Assembly: GCF_014174255.1 (NCBI RefSeq)
Contig: NZ_JABEQJ010000002.1
Location: forward strand, 1-64,000
Reading direction: 5' to 3'
Length of the DNA stretch: 64,000 nt
DNA from: Gluconacetobacter sacchari
Lineage (GTDB): Bacteria > Pseudomonadota > Alphaproteobacteria > Acetobacterales > Acetobacteraceae
The notes under the pieces were generated by a model. That model was not told the origin of the DNA. It did no database searches and saw only the letters and a list, made by a program, of their open reading frames with translations. This document shows positions 1-9,379 of the stretch, piece after piece. Position 1 is the first letter of the stretch, and each line of letters begins with the position of its first letter. The position numbers and the translations under genes were made by a program.

Positions 1-108
1 CTGATCACGCTCGGCGCGCTGGAGGCCGTGCTGCGCGCCGAGGGCCATGCGCCGCCGGCGGGGGCGGCCATCGAGGCCGCGCGGGCCGTCTACGAGGCCG
101 CGTCGTGA
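1..108 (+). CDS. C-terminal end of a probable class V (PLP) aminotransferase, partial
   Basis: Only the last 35 codons are in the window, open from base 1 to the TGA at 106-108. The peptide runs from LITLGALEAVL through APPAGAAIEAARA to a short tail. This resembles the C-terminal helix of alanine/serine-glyoxylate-type aminotransferases, where a 'GALE..L' helix is followed by a Gly/Pro turn and an Ala-rich helix. The family call is inference from a short tail; another PLP enzyme is possible. Confidence 0.4.
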   Translation: MITLGALEAVLRAEGHAPPAGAAIEAARAVYEAAS

Positions 109-165
109 GCGGGCGGATGGCCCGTGCCGCGTCGGCCGGCGGCATGGGTTCGTTTTCGGTGTCAT

Positions 166-171
166 TATAAT
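166..171 (+). promoter_or_regulatory. possible -10 element upstream of the ECF sigma gene
   Basis: A perfect TATAAT hexamer lies in a short AT-rich patch (162-180) of an otherwise GC-rich gap, 91 bases before the chosen sigma-factor start. No convincing -35 hexamer is seen 16-18 bases upstream, so this is a weak call. Confidence 0.22.
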
Positions 172-261
172 TTCAAGATCAATCGGGCTTTCGCTGCTCT
201 AGCTTCCGCCGACCTCTCTCCGTGGCGGGGAACGGGGATTCGTTCGTGCGGGAAGATCGGG

Positions 262-840
262 ATGCCTCCTTCGGATGACGAGCGGATCGCCTGGGTCGCC
301 AGCCAGGTGCTGCCGCACGAAGCGGCGCTGAGGACGTGGCTGCGCCGATTTCGCGACATCGATATCGACGATATCGTCCAGGACAGCTACGCGGCGATGA
401 TCACGGCCGATATCGCCGGGATCCGTAATCCACGAGCATATCTGTTTACCGTCGCCCGCAGCGTGGTGCTGCGCCATTACCGGCGCGCGCGCATTATTTC
501 CATCACCACCCTGACGGATTTCGACGCGCGAAGCATCATGGATGAGGGGGCCGACGCCGAGCGGACCTTCGGCGCCCGGCAGGAGCTGGCGCGTCTTTAC
601 ACATTCATCGAGGAGCTACCGCAGCGTTGTCGCCACATTCTCCTGCACCGCAAGATCGACGGATTGTCCCAGCGCGAGGTCGCGCAGCGTCTGGGCGTGT
701 CGGAAAGCGTGGTCGAAAAGCAACTGGCCAGGGCGCTGCGCGCGCTCGACGCCCTGTTCGGCGAGACCGGCGCGGAGCGGCGGCCGGCTGATGGCGGGCC
801 CGTTCGCGCGGCGCGGCGACGCGATGCCGGAAAATCCTGA
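262..840 (+). CDS. RNA polymerase ECF sigma factor, FecI-like
   Basis: A 192-aa sigma-70 family protein of extracytoplasmic-function type, expected to direct RNA polymerase to the neighbouring TonB receptor promoter. Region 2 is seen around residues 15-80: LRTWLRRF, then DIDDIVQDSYAAM, then RNPRAYLFTVARS. Region 4 is near 125-175, with QRCRHILLHRKIDGLSQREVAQRLGVSESVVEKQLARAL as a helix-turn-helix. The frame is open upstream to 124, but the ATG at 262 has a GGAAG-type ribosome site and gives the usual family length. The gene overlaps the downstream FecR-like gene by 17 bases, and the order sigma/anti-sigma/receptor is classic for surface signalling. The ligand is unknown. Confidence 0.85.
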   Translation: MPPSDDERIAWVASQVLPHEAALRTWLRRFRDIDIDDIVQDSYAAMITADIAGIRNPRAYLFTVARSVVLRHYRRARIISITTLTDFDARSIMDEGADAERTFGARQELARLYTFIEELPQRCRHILLHRKIDGLSQREVAQRLGVSESVVEKQLARALRALDALFGETGAERRPADGGPVRAARRRDAGKS

Positions 841-1789
841 AAGGCGCGCCCATCCGGTCGATGAGGCGGCATTCGACTGGGTGCTCCGGCTGGACCGGGG
901 CGCGCTGGCGCCCTCGGACGCGGCGGATCTGGACGCATGGCTGAAGGCGGACAGCCGGCATCGGGGCGCGTTTCTGCGGGCGAGGGCGTTGTGGCGCTCG
1001 GCCGATCGCGTGGCGGCTTTTCGCGGCGGCGCCGGCGCGGTGCCGGAGGCGGAACCCGCGCCGTGCCGCGCCATGGGGCGGCGGCGGATGGTGGCGTCGG
1101 CCGCGGCGGTGCTTGCGGCCGGCGTGGTGCTGGGGGCGACGGCCGGGCCTGGCGAGGCGCGTGAGCCGGCGCGCTTCTTCCGTTCGGGCTGCGAATTGCC
1201 GCGGCCGGTGCGGCTGGCCGGCGGGACGTTCCGCCTCGATCGGACATCGCAGCTTGTCTGCCTGATGCGGGGTGGGCGGATCTACGGCGATCTGCTGGGT
1301 GGGCGTGTGCGGGTCGACTGGCGGCAGGGACCGATGTCGGTGCGGGCGGGGGGCGTGGAGATCGACACCGTCGCGGCGTCGTTCGTGATGCGATGCGATC
1401 GTGACGGGCAGAGCGTGCTGCTGCTGGAGGGAAGTGCCCGGCTGCGGGATGTGGCCGGAGGCGGGACGCACATGCTGCGCCGGGCGCAATGGGCGCGGCT
1501 GGCGCCCACGGGCCGGTGGGAAACCGGGAGCCTGAGCGCGGACGACCTGGATTATGTCTCCGCCTGGAGCCATGGCAGGCTGGAATTGCGCGCCGCTTCG
1601 GTCGCCGAGGCGATCGGGACGATCAATCTCTATAACGACACCCACATTCATGTGGCCGATGCGACGCTCGCGCGCCAGCGGATCGACGGCATTTTTTCGC
1701 TGACCGATCCGGAGACGTTCGCCCGCAGCCTTTGCCGCATGTTCCATGCCCGGCTGGTGACGTCGGCCCATGGGCTGGAACTGCGCTGA
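824..1789 (+). CDS. FecR-like anti-sigma factor / periplasmic signal transducer
   Basis: A 321-aa single-pass inner-membrane protein that would hold the ECF sigma factor and pass on the receptor signal. The N-terminal cytoplasmic helix bundle (residues ~8-60: AFDWVLRLDRG..SDAADLDAWL..DSRHRGAFLRARALW) matches the DUF4880 domain of FecR proteins. A hydrophobic segment (MVASAAAVLAAGVVLGATAG) lies near 90-110. The periplasmic part carries the FecR domain, and its end (AIGTINLYNDTHIHVADATLA) resembles the STN-like tail that contacts the receptor. An in-frame ATG at 791 is an alternative start. It overlaps the sigma gene, so translation is probably coupled. Confidence 0.82.
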   Translation: MPENPERRAHPVDEAAFDWVLRLDRGALAPSDAADLDAWLKADSRHRGAFLRARALWRSADRVAAFRGGAGAVPEAEPAPCRAMGRRRMVASAAAVLAAGVVLGATAGPGEAREPARFFRSGCELPRPVRLAGGTFRLDRTSQLVCLMRGGRIYGDLLGGRVRVDWRQGPMSVRAGGVEIDTVAASFVMRCDRDGQSVLLLEGSARLRDVAGGGTHMLRRAQWARLAPTGRWETGSLSADDLDYVSAWSHGRLELRAASVAEAIGTINLYNDTHIHVADATLARQRIDGIFSLTDPETFARSLCRMFHARLVTSAHGLELR

Positions 1790-1922
1790 CGGGCGGATGC
1801 GTTTTTTGCGCGGGCCAGCGTCTGTCAGAAAAGCTTAATAAAAATAAAGGAGTTTCTGGAGGGGGATTTTTCGCGCCCCGGTCTCAAGTAAGGAAACGTA
1901 TCATTGGTGGATATGAAAGACC

Positions 1923-4892
1923 ATGTCGCATTCATCGTTTCCCCATGCCCGCTTCGTTGCGGCGCTGCTTGCAAGCACCGGTATCGCGCTGAGTCTTTCG
2001 CCTGCTTCCGCCCATGCCCAGGCACGCCGGTTCGATATCGACAGCATGCCGGTTTCCCGCGCCGCGATCGTTTATGGGCGGCAGGTGAACATGCAGATCA
2101 TGCTGCGGGAAAAATCGGCGCGGAATATTCAGGCCCATGCCGTCCACGGGGTGATGAGCGACGAGCAGGCCCTGTCGCGGCTTCTGGCGGGGACCGGGCT
2201 GGTCGTGCAGTCGCGGCATGATTCGGTGCTGATTTTGACGCCGGGGCATCGGGGGGTGTCGGTACAGCCGGCCGGCGAGCGGATCGTGGTTTCCGCGACC
2301 CATGACACGATGCTGACCAAGCGGACGAGCGATCAGATCTTCGATACGCTGAGCGCCGAGCAGATCCGCTCGGCGCCGGACCTGACGGTCGTCGAGGCGG
2401 CGCGGCGGATGGTGGGTATTTCCACCCTGCCGAGCCAGAATGACGGCCGGTCCGATAACCAGATGGAAAACGTCACCATTCGCGGACTGGACAATTCCTA
2501 TAACCTGATCACGCTGGATGGGGCGCAACTGGCCTCGGCGGACAATGTCTATTCGCCGCAGCGTGGCATGCGGCTCGACCTGATCCCGTCCTCGCTGGTG
2601 GGGGAGTTGCAGATTCTCAAGACGATCGATGCCTATGACGATCCGCAGGGCCTGGGCGGGCAGGTCCACATGCTGTCGAAGAATGCCTACGAATATGGTA
2701 ATTCCGCCGATATCCAGTTGCTCGGCGGGTGGAGCAACAGGGCGGGTACCGTCGTCGCGCCCCGCCGCGAGGATTGGCGCGTGGATGGAACGATCACGCG
2801 CGTCTTCGGCGGGAACCGGCAGTTCGGCCTTGTGCTGGCCGGGGGGTATCAGGAACTCAACTCGGCGGCGCATGCCATTCTGCCCGGTGACTCGGCGGGG
2901 GATGGATGGACCTATTACGGGGCGTCGGGTGCCGCGCAGGGCAGTTCCATCAATACCGACGCGGCCGCCCATGCCCCCGGTGCCGCCGCCGTGCCGGTGC
3001 GGGTGCAGGATTATGCGTTCGACGATGCCTACAGGCGCTACAGCCTGAACGGGAAATTCCAGTGGCGGCCGACATCGCGCCTCTCCATGGCCGTGGCGGG
3101 CGGCTATTTCCATGCCGTGGACCAGGAAGTGCGCAACGAGGCGCTTTCGATGCCGTCGGGCAACTGGATCGCGGGGGCGACCCCCGATACCGGCACGCTG
3201 ACGCAGGGGCAGTATCAGTTCGGCGATTCGGTCCAGCCGGAAGTGCATCGGACCTTCTATGTAAACGGCACGCTTCATTACGACATCACGAACCGTATGA
3301 AGCTGGACCTGGTGGCCGCGGACTCGGAGGCCTGGGACCATCTGTCGGACTGGATGTTCAAGTGGAATACCGGCATGAAATACAGCAATACCGGAAATTC
3401 GGAAGACAAGACCAGTTATTCGCCGCTCTATGGGTATAATTATACGGTCAATGACGGGGCGCCTTCGATTTATCTCAACGATCTGGCGGCGGCGAACACC
3501 CTGAGCAATTACGGGCCGCGCTATTTCAGGGATTATGAGTATGCGCTGCGCACCAAGCTGCGATTTCTGCGTGGCGACTGGCACTGGGACCTGGGGCGCG
3601 GCTTCTGGCTGGGGGCGGGGGCGACGCAGACCATGACCAACGTGCAGCATACGGAAACCTATGATGACTGGGCGCCGCTGGCAGGGAATGCCCCGCAGGA
3701 GATCGGCAACCTCGGGGGGTACATCACGGGCCGCACCGGCGAGGTGACGTCCGCGCCGGGGCTGACCTATTATTATGTCGATCCGGTCAAGGCGCATGCC
3801 ATCCTGACCGGGCGGCCGGACCTGTTTCGCAAGCTCGACGAGACGCCGGTCAACAAGGAATCCTATTATCATCTGATGGAATCCATCACGGCGCTGTATT
3901 TCCAGACCGGATGGCGGAACGACTGGTTTGCGATCCATGGCGGTTTCCGCTGGGATCATACGTTTCTGAACGTCGCCAACATCAATGCCGTCAGCACGGG
4001 AGGCGCGACGCAATATCTGCCGCAGACCCGCACGGCGCAGTACGATTACCTGCTGCCTTCGGTGCTGACGACGTTCTCGATCACGCCGCGGATGAAGGTC
4101 CGGGCGGATTTTACCGAGTCCATGGGGCGGCCGAACTATAACCAGATCGGGGGTGCGACCACGACGTCGGAAAGCAACGGCACCTATACGATCTCGCAGG
4201 GCAATTCGAACCTGAAGCCGCTGCATTCATGGAATTATGATCTGGCCTACGAATGGTATCCGGGACGCGATACGCTGGTCTCGCTCGGCCTGTTCTACAA
4301 GGATATCCATGACTCGATCTATACCCGCAACACGCTGGGGGAAGCGACGCTGAACGGCATCACGGAGCAGGCGATCGTGTCGCAGCCGCTCAACGCGTCC
4401 GGCGCGGGGCTGCGCGGGCTGGAGATGCAACTGGTGCGGGAGAAATTCGGTTTTCTGCCGGCCGTGCTGAGGAATTTCGGCGTTTCGTTCAATGCGACCT
4501 TTCTACAGGGCTGGTTCGATGAGCAGATGAGCGACGGTTCCGAGCGGCGCATGGGCGGATTGGCGAACCAGCCCCGCCATATCTACAACGCGTCCCTGCT
4601 CTATTCGGACCGGAACCTCGAAGCGCGCTTCGCCTATAATCTGACGGGAAAATATCTGTATTACACCTCGGGCACGGCCAGTTGGCTCGATATGTGGATG
4701 CAGCCGCGCGCGCAGATCGACATGCAAGTGAGCTATCATGTCAATCGGTGGATGTCGGTGACCGGGCAGGTGCAGAACCTGACCGATGCGGGCTACCAGA
4801 CCCGGATGGGGCCAAGCGCCAACCTGATCCAGGACATGCATCCGGTGGGCCGGACCGTCTGGTTCGGTATCCGCTTCCAGCCCAGACTGTGA
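1923..4892 (+). CDS. TonB-dependent outer-membrane receptor with N-terminal STN signalling domain
   Basis: A 989-aa receptor. The signal peptide is residues ~1-33 (hydrophobic FVAALLASTGIALSLSPASA ending AHAQA). The STN domain at ~36-105 (RFDIDSMPVSRAAIVYGRQV..LSRLLAGTGLVVQ) contacts the FecR-like protein across the periplasm. The plug follows at ~135-260 (VTIRGLDNSYNLITLDG, LIPSSLVGELQILKTIDA), then a long beta-barrel ending WFGIRFQPRL. The plug wording fits the Caulobacter/Xanthomonas-type receptors (TIGR01782-like) better than siderophore receptors, so the substrate may be a carbohydrate or another nutrient; this is inference. It follows the ECF sigma/FecR pair after 133 bases and is the likely target of that sigma factor. 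Confidence 0.9.
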   Translation: MSHSSFPHARFVAALLASTGIALSLSPASAHAQARRFDIDSMPVSRAAIVYGRQVNMQIMLREKSARNIQAHAVHGVMSDEQALSRLLAGTGLVVQSRHDSVLILTPGHRGVSVQPAGERIVVSATHDTMLTKRTSDQIFDTLSAEQIRSAPDLTVVEAARRMVGISTLPSQNDGRSDNQMENVTIRGLDNSYNLITLDGAQLASADNVYSPQRGMRLDLIPSSLVGELQILKTIDAYDDPQGLGGQVHMLSKNAYEYGNSADIQLLGGWSNRAGTVVAPRREDWRVDGTITRVFGGNRQFGLVLAGGYQELNSAAHAILPGDSAGDGWTYYGASGAAQGSSINTDAAAHAPGAAAVPVRVQDYAFDDAYRRYSLNGKFQWRPTSRLSMAVAGGYFHAVDQEVRNEALSMPSGNWIAGATPDTGTLTQGQYQFGDSVQPEVHRTFYVNGTLHYDITNRMKLDLVAADSEAWDHLSDWMFKWNTGMKYSNTGNSEDKTSYSPLYGYNYTVNDGAPSIYLNDLAAANTLSNYGPRYFRDYEYALRTKLRFLRGDWHWDLGRGFWLGAGATQTMTNVQHTETYDDWAPLAGNAPQEIGNLGGYITGRTGEVTSAPGLTYYYVDPVKAHAILTGRPDLFRKLDETPVNKESYYHLMESITALYFQTGWRNDWFAIHGGFRWDHTFLNVANINAVSTGGATQYLPQTRTAQYDYLLPSVLTTFSITPRMKVRADFTESMGRPNYNQIGGATTTSESNGTYTISQGNSNLKPLHSWNYDLAYEWYPGRDTLVSLGLFYKDIHDSIYTRNTLGEATLNGITEQAIVSQPLNASGAGLRGLEMQLVREKFGFLPAVLRNFGVSFNATFLQGWFDEQMSDGSERRMGGLANQPRHIYNASLLYSDRNLEARFAYNLTGKYLYYTSGTASWLDMWMQPRAQIDMQVSYHVNRWMSVTGQVQNLTDAGYQTRMGPSANLIQDMHPVGRTVWFGIRFQPRL

Positions 4893-4900
4893 GGATCGGC

Positions 4901-5758
4901 ATGTCATTTCGGGACTGTCGCCGGGTGATGGCGGCCGCGCTGGCGGCCTCCTGGACCGCCGGGCCGGTAGATGCGGCGGAGCCCGCCCCGCCGATGCCCG
5001 AAATCGTGCGGGTGGTCGCGGCGCCGGAGGCGACGCAGGGTGTGACCGACGATGCGGCGTTTCTCTATGCCGTGCAGAACGGGCGCATCGGTCGATATAG
5101 CCGGGCGACGGGGGAGCGTGTCGGGTCGTGGCAGGGCGACCCGGCGCTTTACATCCACATCAACAGTTGCCGGGCGATGGATGGCGAACTGGTCTGTGCG
5201 ATGTCGAACTATCCGGAAACGCCGATGACCAGTTCGGTCGAATGGTTCGACGCGCGGACGATGCGGCATGTGCGGTCGCACAGTTTCGGCCCGGGGCTGG
5301 GGTCGCTGACCTGGATCGACTGGCATGGCGGAAGCTGGTGGGCCTGCTTCGCCAATTACGACGGCGAGGGCGGCGAGGCGCCGCGCGACCATCGCGCGAC
5401 CGTGCTGGTGCGGATGGATTCGCATTTCGTGCGCCAGGAGGCGTGGCTGTTTCCGCGGGACGTGCTGGAGCGGTTCGGCCACTACAGCGCGTCAGGCGGG
5501 CGATGGGGGGCGGATGGCCGGCTTTACGTCACCGGGCACGACCGCGCGGAACTCTATGTCCTGGCCCTGCCGGAGGCGGGGGGGCGCCTTGTCCATGTCG
5601 ACACCATGGCCCTGCCGACCAATGGCCAGGCGTTCGACTGGGACGTGCTGCGCCCCGGCCATGTCTGGACCATCGATCGCCGGCATGCGGCCATGGTCGA
5701 GAGCGTGCTGCCGCCGGCCGGCGCTAGCCGTGCCGGACCCTGGCGATCGTCGCCTTGA
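4901..5758 (+). CDS. secreted protein of unknown function next to TonB receptor
   Basis: A 285-aa protein with a probable signal peptide (MSFRDCRRVMAAALAASWTAGPVDAAEPA). The mature part is rich in WFD, WIDWHGGSWW, GRLYVTGHDRAELYVL and FDWDVLRPGHVWTID stretches. These look like the strands of a beta-propeller (quinoprotein- or strictosidine-like folds), but no catalytic signature was recognised. ATG 4901 lies 8 bases after the receptor stop with a GAGG-like site, so co-transcription is likely and it may process or bind the receptor's substrate. Its last 35 bases overlap the convergent dsbA-like gene. Function not assigned. Confidence 0.7.
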   Translation: MSFRDCRRVMAAALAASWTAGPVDAAEPAPPMPEIVRVVAAPEATQGVTDDAAFLYAVQNGRIGRYSRATGERVGSWQGDPALYIHINSCRAMDGELVCAMSNYPETPMTSSVEWFDARTMRHVRSHSFGPGLGSLTWIDWHGGSWWACFANYDGEGGEAPRDHRATVLVRMDSHFVRQEAWLFPRDVLERFGHYSASGGRWGADGRLYVTGHDRAELYVLALPEAGGRLVHVDTMALPTNGQAFDWDVLRPGHVWTIDRRHAAMVESVLPPAGASRAGPWRSSP

Positions 5759-6527
5759 GTTCGTCGTAATCCACCGCGCCGGGAATGACGGTGCGGGCGT
5801 CGAAGATGAAGGTGGGCGTGCCTTCCATATGGATCGCCTCGGCCAGTTGCGCGTTGGCGCGCAGGGTCGCGGCGACGGCGGGACCGGCCATGTCCGCCAC
5901 CAGGCGGTCGGCGTCGAGCCCGGCCTGCTTCGCCAGCAGGCGGATGCGGGCGGTGTCGGGGTGCGTGGTGTCGGTCATGACCGCGTGCTGCATGCGGAAA
6001 TAGGCGTCCTGCCCGCCCTGCAACGCGGCGGCGGCGATGGCCTGGGCGGTCAGCAGGCTGGCCGGGCCCAGCACCGCCACCACTTTTTCCACGATCCGGA
6101 CATCGGGATCGTCATGCACCAGGCGGTCCAGGTCGGGCAGGACCTTGCGGCAGTAGGGGCAGCGCGGGTCGTAGAACTCGACCACCGTCATGCGCGCGTG
6201 CGGCGCGCCCAGGATGGCGTCGGTCGGGGCCGGGGCCATCAGTGCCGCGCGGTTGGCGACCAGCGCGTCGCGGGTGCGGGACTGTTCCTGCGCCTCGGCC
6301 CCCGCGCGAAGGGCGGTGATCGCGTCGGTCAGGATCGTGGGGTCGGTCTTGAGCGCGTCGCGGACGATGGCGACGATTTCCTTGCGCTGGGCGGGGGTGA
6401 AGCCGCCATCGTCGGCATGGGCGGCGGAGGAGGCCGGGGCGGCAGCGGCCAGGGCCAGCATGACGCCGATGCCACCGCAGAGGATGGTGCGGAGCCGGGT
6501 GGGGCTGCGGGACGGGAGAAATGGCAA
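5724..6527 (-). CDS. DsbA/Com1-family periplasmic thiol-disulfide oxidoreductase
   Basis: A 267-aa thioredoxin-fold protein. The N-terminal hydrophobic segment (GIGVMLALAAAAPASSAAHA) is a signal peptide for export. The core holds FYDPRCPYCRKVLPDLDRL with the CPYC redox pair near residue 125. The cis-proline loop GTPTFIFDARTVIPGAVDYDEL lies near the C-terminus. It would oxidise or isomerise disulfides in envelope proteins. The gene is transcribed toward the receptor operon and its 3' end overlaps that operon's last gene. Confidence 0.85.
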   Translation of the reverse strand: MPFLPSRSPTRLRTILCGGIGVMLALAAAAPASSAAHADDGGFTPAQRKEIVAIVRDALKTDPTILTDAITALRAGAEAQEQSRTRDALVANRAALMAPAPTDAILGAPHARMTVVEFYDPRCPYCRKVLPDLDRLVHDDPDVRIVEKVVAVLGPASLLTAQAIAAAALQGGQDAYFRMQHAVMTDTTHPDTARIRLLAKQAGLDADRLVADMAGPAVAATLRANAQLAEAIHMEGTPTFIFDARTVIPGAVDYDELKATIARVRHG

Positions 6528-6681
6528 GGGCGGCCTCCGGCTCGGGTTCCGTATCGGGGCTGTCTGTAGAGCAGAACGGGGCGGCGCGGAAGGGTGCCGG
6601 GGGAGAAGGCGAGTTGCCGATGGCCCGGAAGACCGCTAATTCCCGATAGCCCGGTGGTTTCGCGCCTGGCATGCGGCGGCA

Positions 6682-8193
6682 ATGGAGAATCTGTGCGTGC
6701 GTGAACGTCCCCTGAACCACCCGTTGCGTCGTTGCGGGGCCTTGCTGCTGTCCACGGTCATGGCCGCGGCGCTTGGCGGTTGTTCGGTCAAGACATTCAA
6801 CGACCCGGTGGGGCAGGTCAGCCACGTTCTGTTCGGCGGCGGGGACAATGCCGCGAAGGGACCGACCTACCTGACCGGCTATATCGGCAATGTCGTGTCG
6901 GACGAGCCGCAATCCGCCATGGTCGCCCGCGACGTGCTGGCGCGGGGCGGCAATGCCGCCGACGCGGCGGCGGCGCTGGGCATGTCGCTGGCGATCACGC
7001 TGCCGTCGCGGGCCTCGCTGGGCGGGGGGGGCGCCTGCCTGGCGTGGCGGCCCGGCGATTCCGGCGGCGCGCGGGCGTTCCTGTTCCTGCCGGTTGCCGG
7101 ATCGACGACGCCGGAGCCGGGTGGCGCGCCGGTCGACCGCCCGGCGGCGGCGCCGACGCTGGCGCGCGGGCTGTACCTGATGCATCTGCGCTATGGCAGC
7201 GTGGCGTTCGCCGAGACGCTGACGCCGGCGCTGGACCTGGCGCGGGGCGGGATTTCGGTCAGCCGGGCGCTGGCCACCGACCTGGCGGCCGTCCAGGGGC
7301 CGCTGCTGGCCGACCCCGGGGCCGCGGCGATCTTCAGCCGGGGGGACGGCAAGGTGCTGGCGGAAGGCGACAGCCTGGTACAGCCGCGCCTGGCCGGGGT
7401 GCTGGAGCAGATTCGCAGCATGGGCGTGGGCGACCTGTATAACGGGGCGCTGGCGCGCTCGTTCGTCGCCGGCAGCCAGGGCGCGGGCGGCGGCCTGACG
7501 ATGGCGGACCTGCGCGGGGCCGTGCCGGTCGAGACCGATCCGCTGACCGTGCGCGCGGGGGACGTGACGGTGAGCTTCCTGCCGCCGCCCGCCGATGGCG
7601 GACTGGGCAGCGCGGTCGCGTTTCGCGCGCTGAACGCGGGCGGGCGGGGCGATCGTGTCGGGCAGTCGGTGGTTGCCGCCTGGCGCGCGCAGGCGGCCGG
7701 CGCGCGACCCGGCGCCGAACTGGTGGCCCGTGCCCAGGCACTGGTCGATTCCGGCACGGTGCCCTCGGGGGGGAGCCTGCCGCATCTACCGGCCTCGACC
7801 TCCTTCGCGGTGGTCGACCGGCATGGCGAGGCGGTGGCGTGCAGCCTGACGATGGACAACCTGTTCGGTATCGGCCGCGTCGCCGGCAGCACCGGCATCG
7901 TGATGGGGGCGTCGCCGCGCCGCCTGCCGCCGCCGCTGCTGACCGCTGCGATCGCCAGCGTGGGCAGCCGCTTCCGGGCCGCGGTGACGGGATCGGGACA
8001 GAATGACGCGGCCGACGCGGTCGCGGCCGAGATGAAGCAGGTTCTGGCGGGCGAAAGGCCGGGCGCGCGGCCGGTGACGGCGGATGGCCGCATCAATGCG
8101 ATTTCCTGCCCGGAGGGGCTGCCGGGCGGCGAGGGCAGTTGCGCCGGCGGCACCGATGCGCGGTCGGCCGGCCTGTCGCTGGGGTCGGACTGA
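6682..8193 (+). CDS. gamma-glutamyltranspeptidase-like lipoprotein, divergent active site
   Basis: A 503-aa member of the Ntn-hydrolase GGT family. The N-terminus carries a lipoprotein signal (LLSTVMAAALGGCS; lipobox LGGC). The conserved GGT opening is clear: ARDVLARGGNAADAAAALGMSLAI..GGGGACL. In the autoprocessing region the family motif TTHxSVVD is replaced by STSFAVVD, which puts Ser at the usual nucleophile Thr. The downstream GSPGG-type oxyanion motif appears degraded (VTGSGQND), and the chain is shorter than the usual ~560-580 aa. It may be a non-canonical or inactive GGT homologue. It stands alone between dsbA and recA. Confidence 0.8.
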   Translation: MENLCVRERPLNHPLRRCGALLLSTVMAAALGGCSVKTFNDPVGQVSHVLFGGGDNAAKGPTYLTGYIGNVVSDEPQSAMVARDVLARGGNAADAAAALGMSLAITLPSRASLGGGGACLAWRPGDSGGARAFLFLPVAGSTTPEPGGAPVDRPAAAPTLARGLYLMHLRYGSVAFAETLTPALDLARGGISVSRALATDLAAVQGPLLADPGAAAIFSRGDGKVLAEGDSLVQPRLAGVLEQIRSMGVGDLYNGALARSFVAGSQGAGGGLTMADLRGAVPVETDPLTVRAGDVTVSFLPPPADGGLGSAVAFRALNAGGRGDRVGQSVVAAWRAQAAGARPGAELVARAQALVDSGTVPSGGSLPHLPASTSFAVVDRHGEAVACSLTMDNLFGIGRVAGSTGIVMGASPRRLPPPLLTAAIASVGSRFRAAVTGSGQNDAADAVAAEMKQVLAGERPGARPVTADGRINAISCPEGLPGGEGSCAGGTDARSAGLSLGSD

Positions 8194-8230
8194 GGGAGCC
8201 GGCCGGGGGCTTGCGCGGCCGCTTGTGGGT

Positions 8231-8245
8231 GATCATGTTTTGTTC
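8231..8245 (+). promoter_or_regulatory. LexA (SOS) box upstream of recA
   Basis: GATC-N7-GTTC, one mismatch from the alphaproteobacterial LexA direct repeat GTTC-N7-GTTC. It is 81 bases upstream of the recA ATG, in the only AT-rich patch of the gap. A perfect copy of the same motif class precedes imuA in this window. Confidence 0.7.
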
Positions 8246-8326
8246 TAGTTTTTAGGGAGTCGGGGCCGTCGGGGCGTGGCGGATGGACCCTGGGATTTTC
8301 ATGACATTGGAACGGGATTGAGGGCG

Positions 8327-9379
8327 ATGGCGCAGGCACCGGGCATTGACAAGAGCAAGGCGCTGGAAGGCGCGCTGAGCCAGATCGAACGTGCGTTCGG
8401 CAAGGGATCGGTGATGCGCCTGGGCCAGCGGCCCAACGAGGCGGCGGACGTGATTTCCTCCGGCTCGCTGGGGCTGGATATCGCGCTGGGCATCGGCGGC
8501 CTGCCGCGTGGCCGCATCGTCGAGATCTACGGGCCCGAAAGCTCGGGCAAGACCACGCTGGCGCTGCATGCGATCGCGGAAGCCCAGAAGAAGGGCGGTG
8601 TCTGCGCGTTCATCGACGCCGAGCACGCGCTGGACCCCGGCTATGCCCGCAAGCTGGGGGTCGATGTCGACAACCTGCTGATCAGCCAGCCCGACGCGGG
8701 CGAGCAGGCGCTGGAGATCGCCGATACGCTGGTGCGCTCGGGCGCCATCGACGTGCTGGTGGTGGACAGTGTCGCGGCGCTGGTGCCGCGCGCCGAACTG
8801 GAAGGCGACATGGGCGACAGCCATGTCGGCCTGCATGCCAGGCTGATGAGCCAGGCGCTGCGGAAGCTGACCGGCACGGTCTCGCGCTCCAACACCATGA
8901 TGATCTTCCTCAACCAGATCCGCCTGAAGATCGGTGTCATGTTCGGCAGCCCGGAGACGACGACGGGCGGCAATGCGCTGAAATTCTATGCCTCGGTGCG
9001 CCTGGACATCCGCCGCATCGGACAGATCAAGGACAAGGACGAGGTCGTGGGCAACCAGACCCGCGTCAAGGTGGTCAAGAACAAGATGGCCCCCCCGTTC
9101 CGCCAGGTCGAGTTCGACATCGTGTATGGCGAGGGGATCAGCAAGATGGGCGAGCTGATCGACCTGGGCGTGAAGGCGGGCATCGTCGAGAAATCGGGGG
9201 CATGGTTCTCGTACGACAGCCAGCGGATCGGGCAGGGGCGGGAGAATTCCAAGCAGTTCCTGCGCGACCACCCCGAGATGGCGGCCGATATCGAGCGCCG
9301 GGTGCGCGAACAGGCGGGCGTGGTGGCCGAAGCGATGCTGGTATCCCCCGGTGAACAGGATCTTGCCGAATCCGAGTGA
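8327..9379 (+). CDS. recA: recombinase RecA
   Basis: The central homologous-recombination ATPase and LexA co-protease. The 350-aa product has Walker [10 protein letters not shown] near residue 66, the [14 protein letters not shown]-terminus, the [18 protein letters not shown] region and L2-loop [25 protein letters not shown] 8327 gives the standard N-terminus [17 protein letters not shown] and has an AGGG ribosome site; the upstream in-frame start at 8276 does not fit the family. An SOS box lies upstream. The last 29 bases overlap the following lipoprotein gene. Confidence 0.98.
   Translation: MAQAPGIDKSKALEGALSQIERAFGKGSVMRLGQRPNEAADVISSGSLGLDIALGIGGLPRGRIVEIYGPESSGKTTLALHAIAEAQKKGGVCAFIDAEHALDPGYARKLGVDVDNLLISQPDAGEQALEIADTLVRSGAIDVLVVDSVAALVPRAELEGDMGDSHVGLHARLMSQALRKLTGTVSRSNTMMIFLNQIRLKIGVMFGSPETTTGGNALKFYASVRLDIRRIGQIKDKDEVVGNQTRVKVVKNKMAPPFRQVEFDIVYGEGISKMGELIDLGVKAGIVEKSGAWFSYDSQRIGQGRENSKQFLRDHPEMAADIERRVREQAGVVAEAMLVSPGEQDLAESE

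Noticed and set aside
1932-4226. Minus-strand open frame of 764 codons
   Set aside because: Antisense shadow of the STN-type TonB receptor with no recognisable domain.
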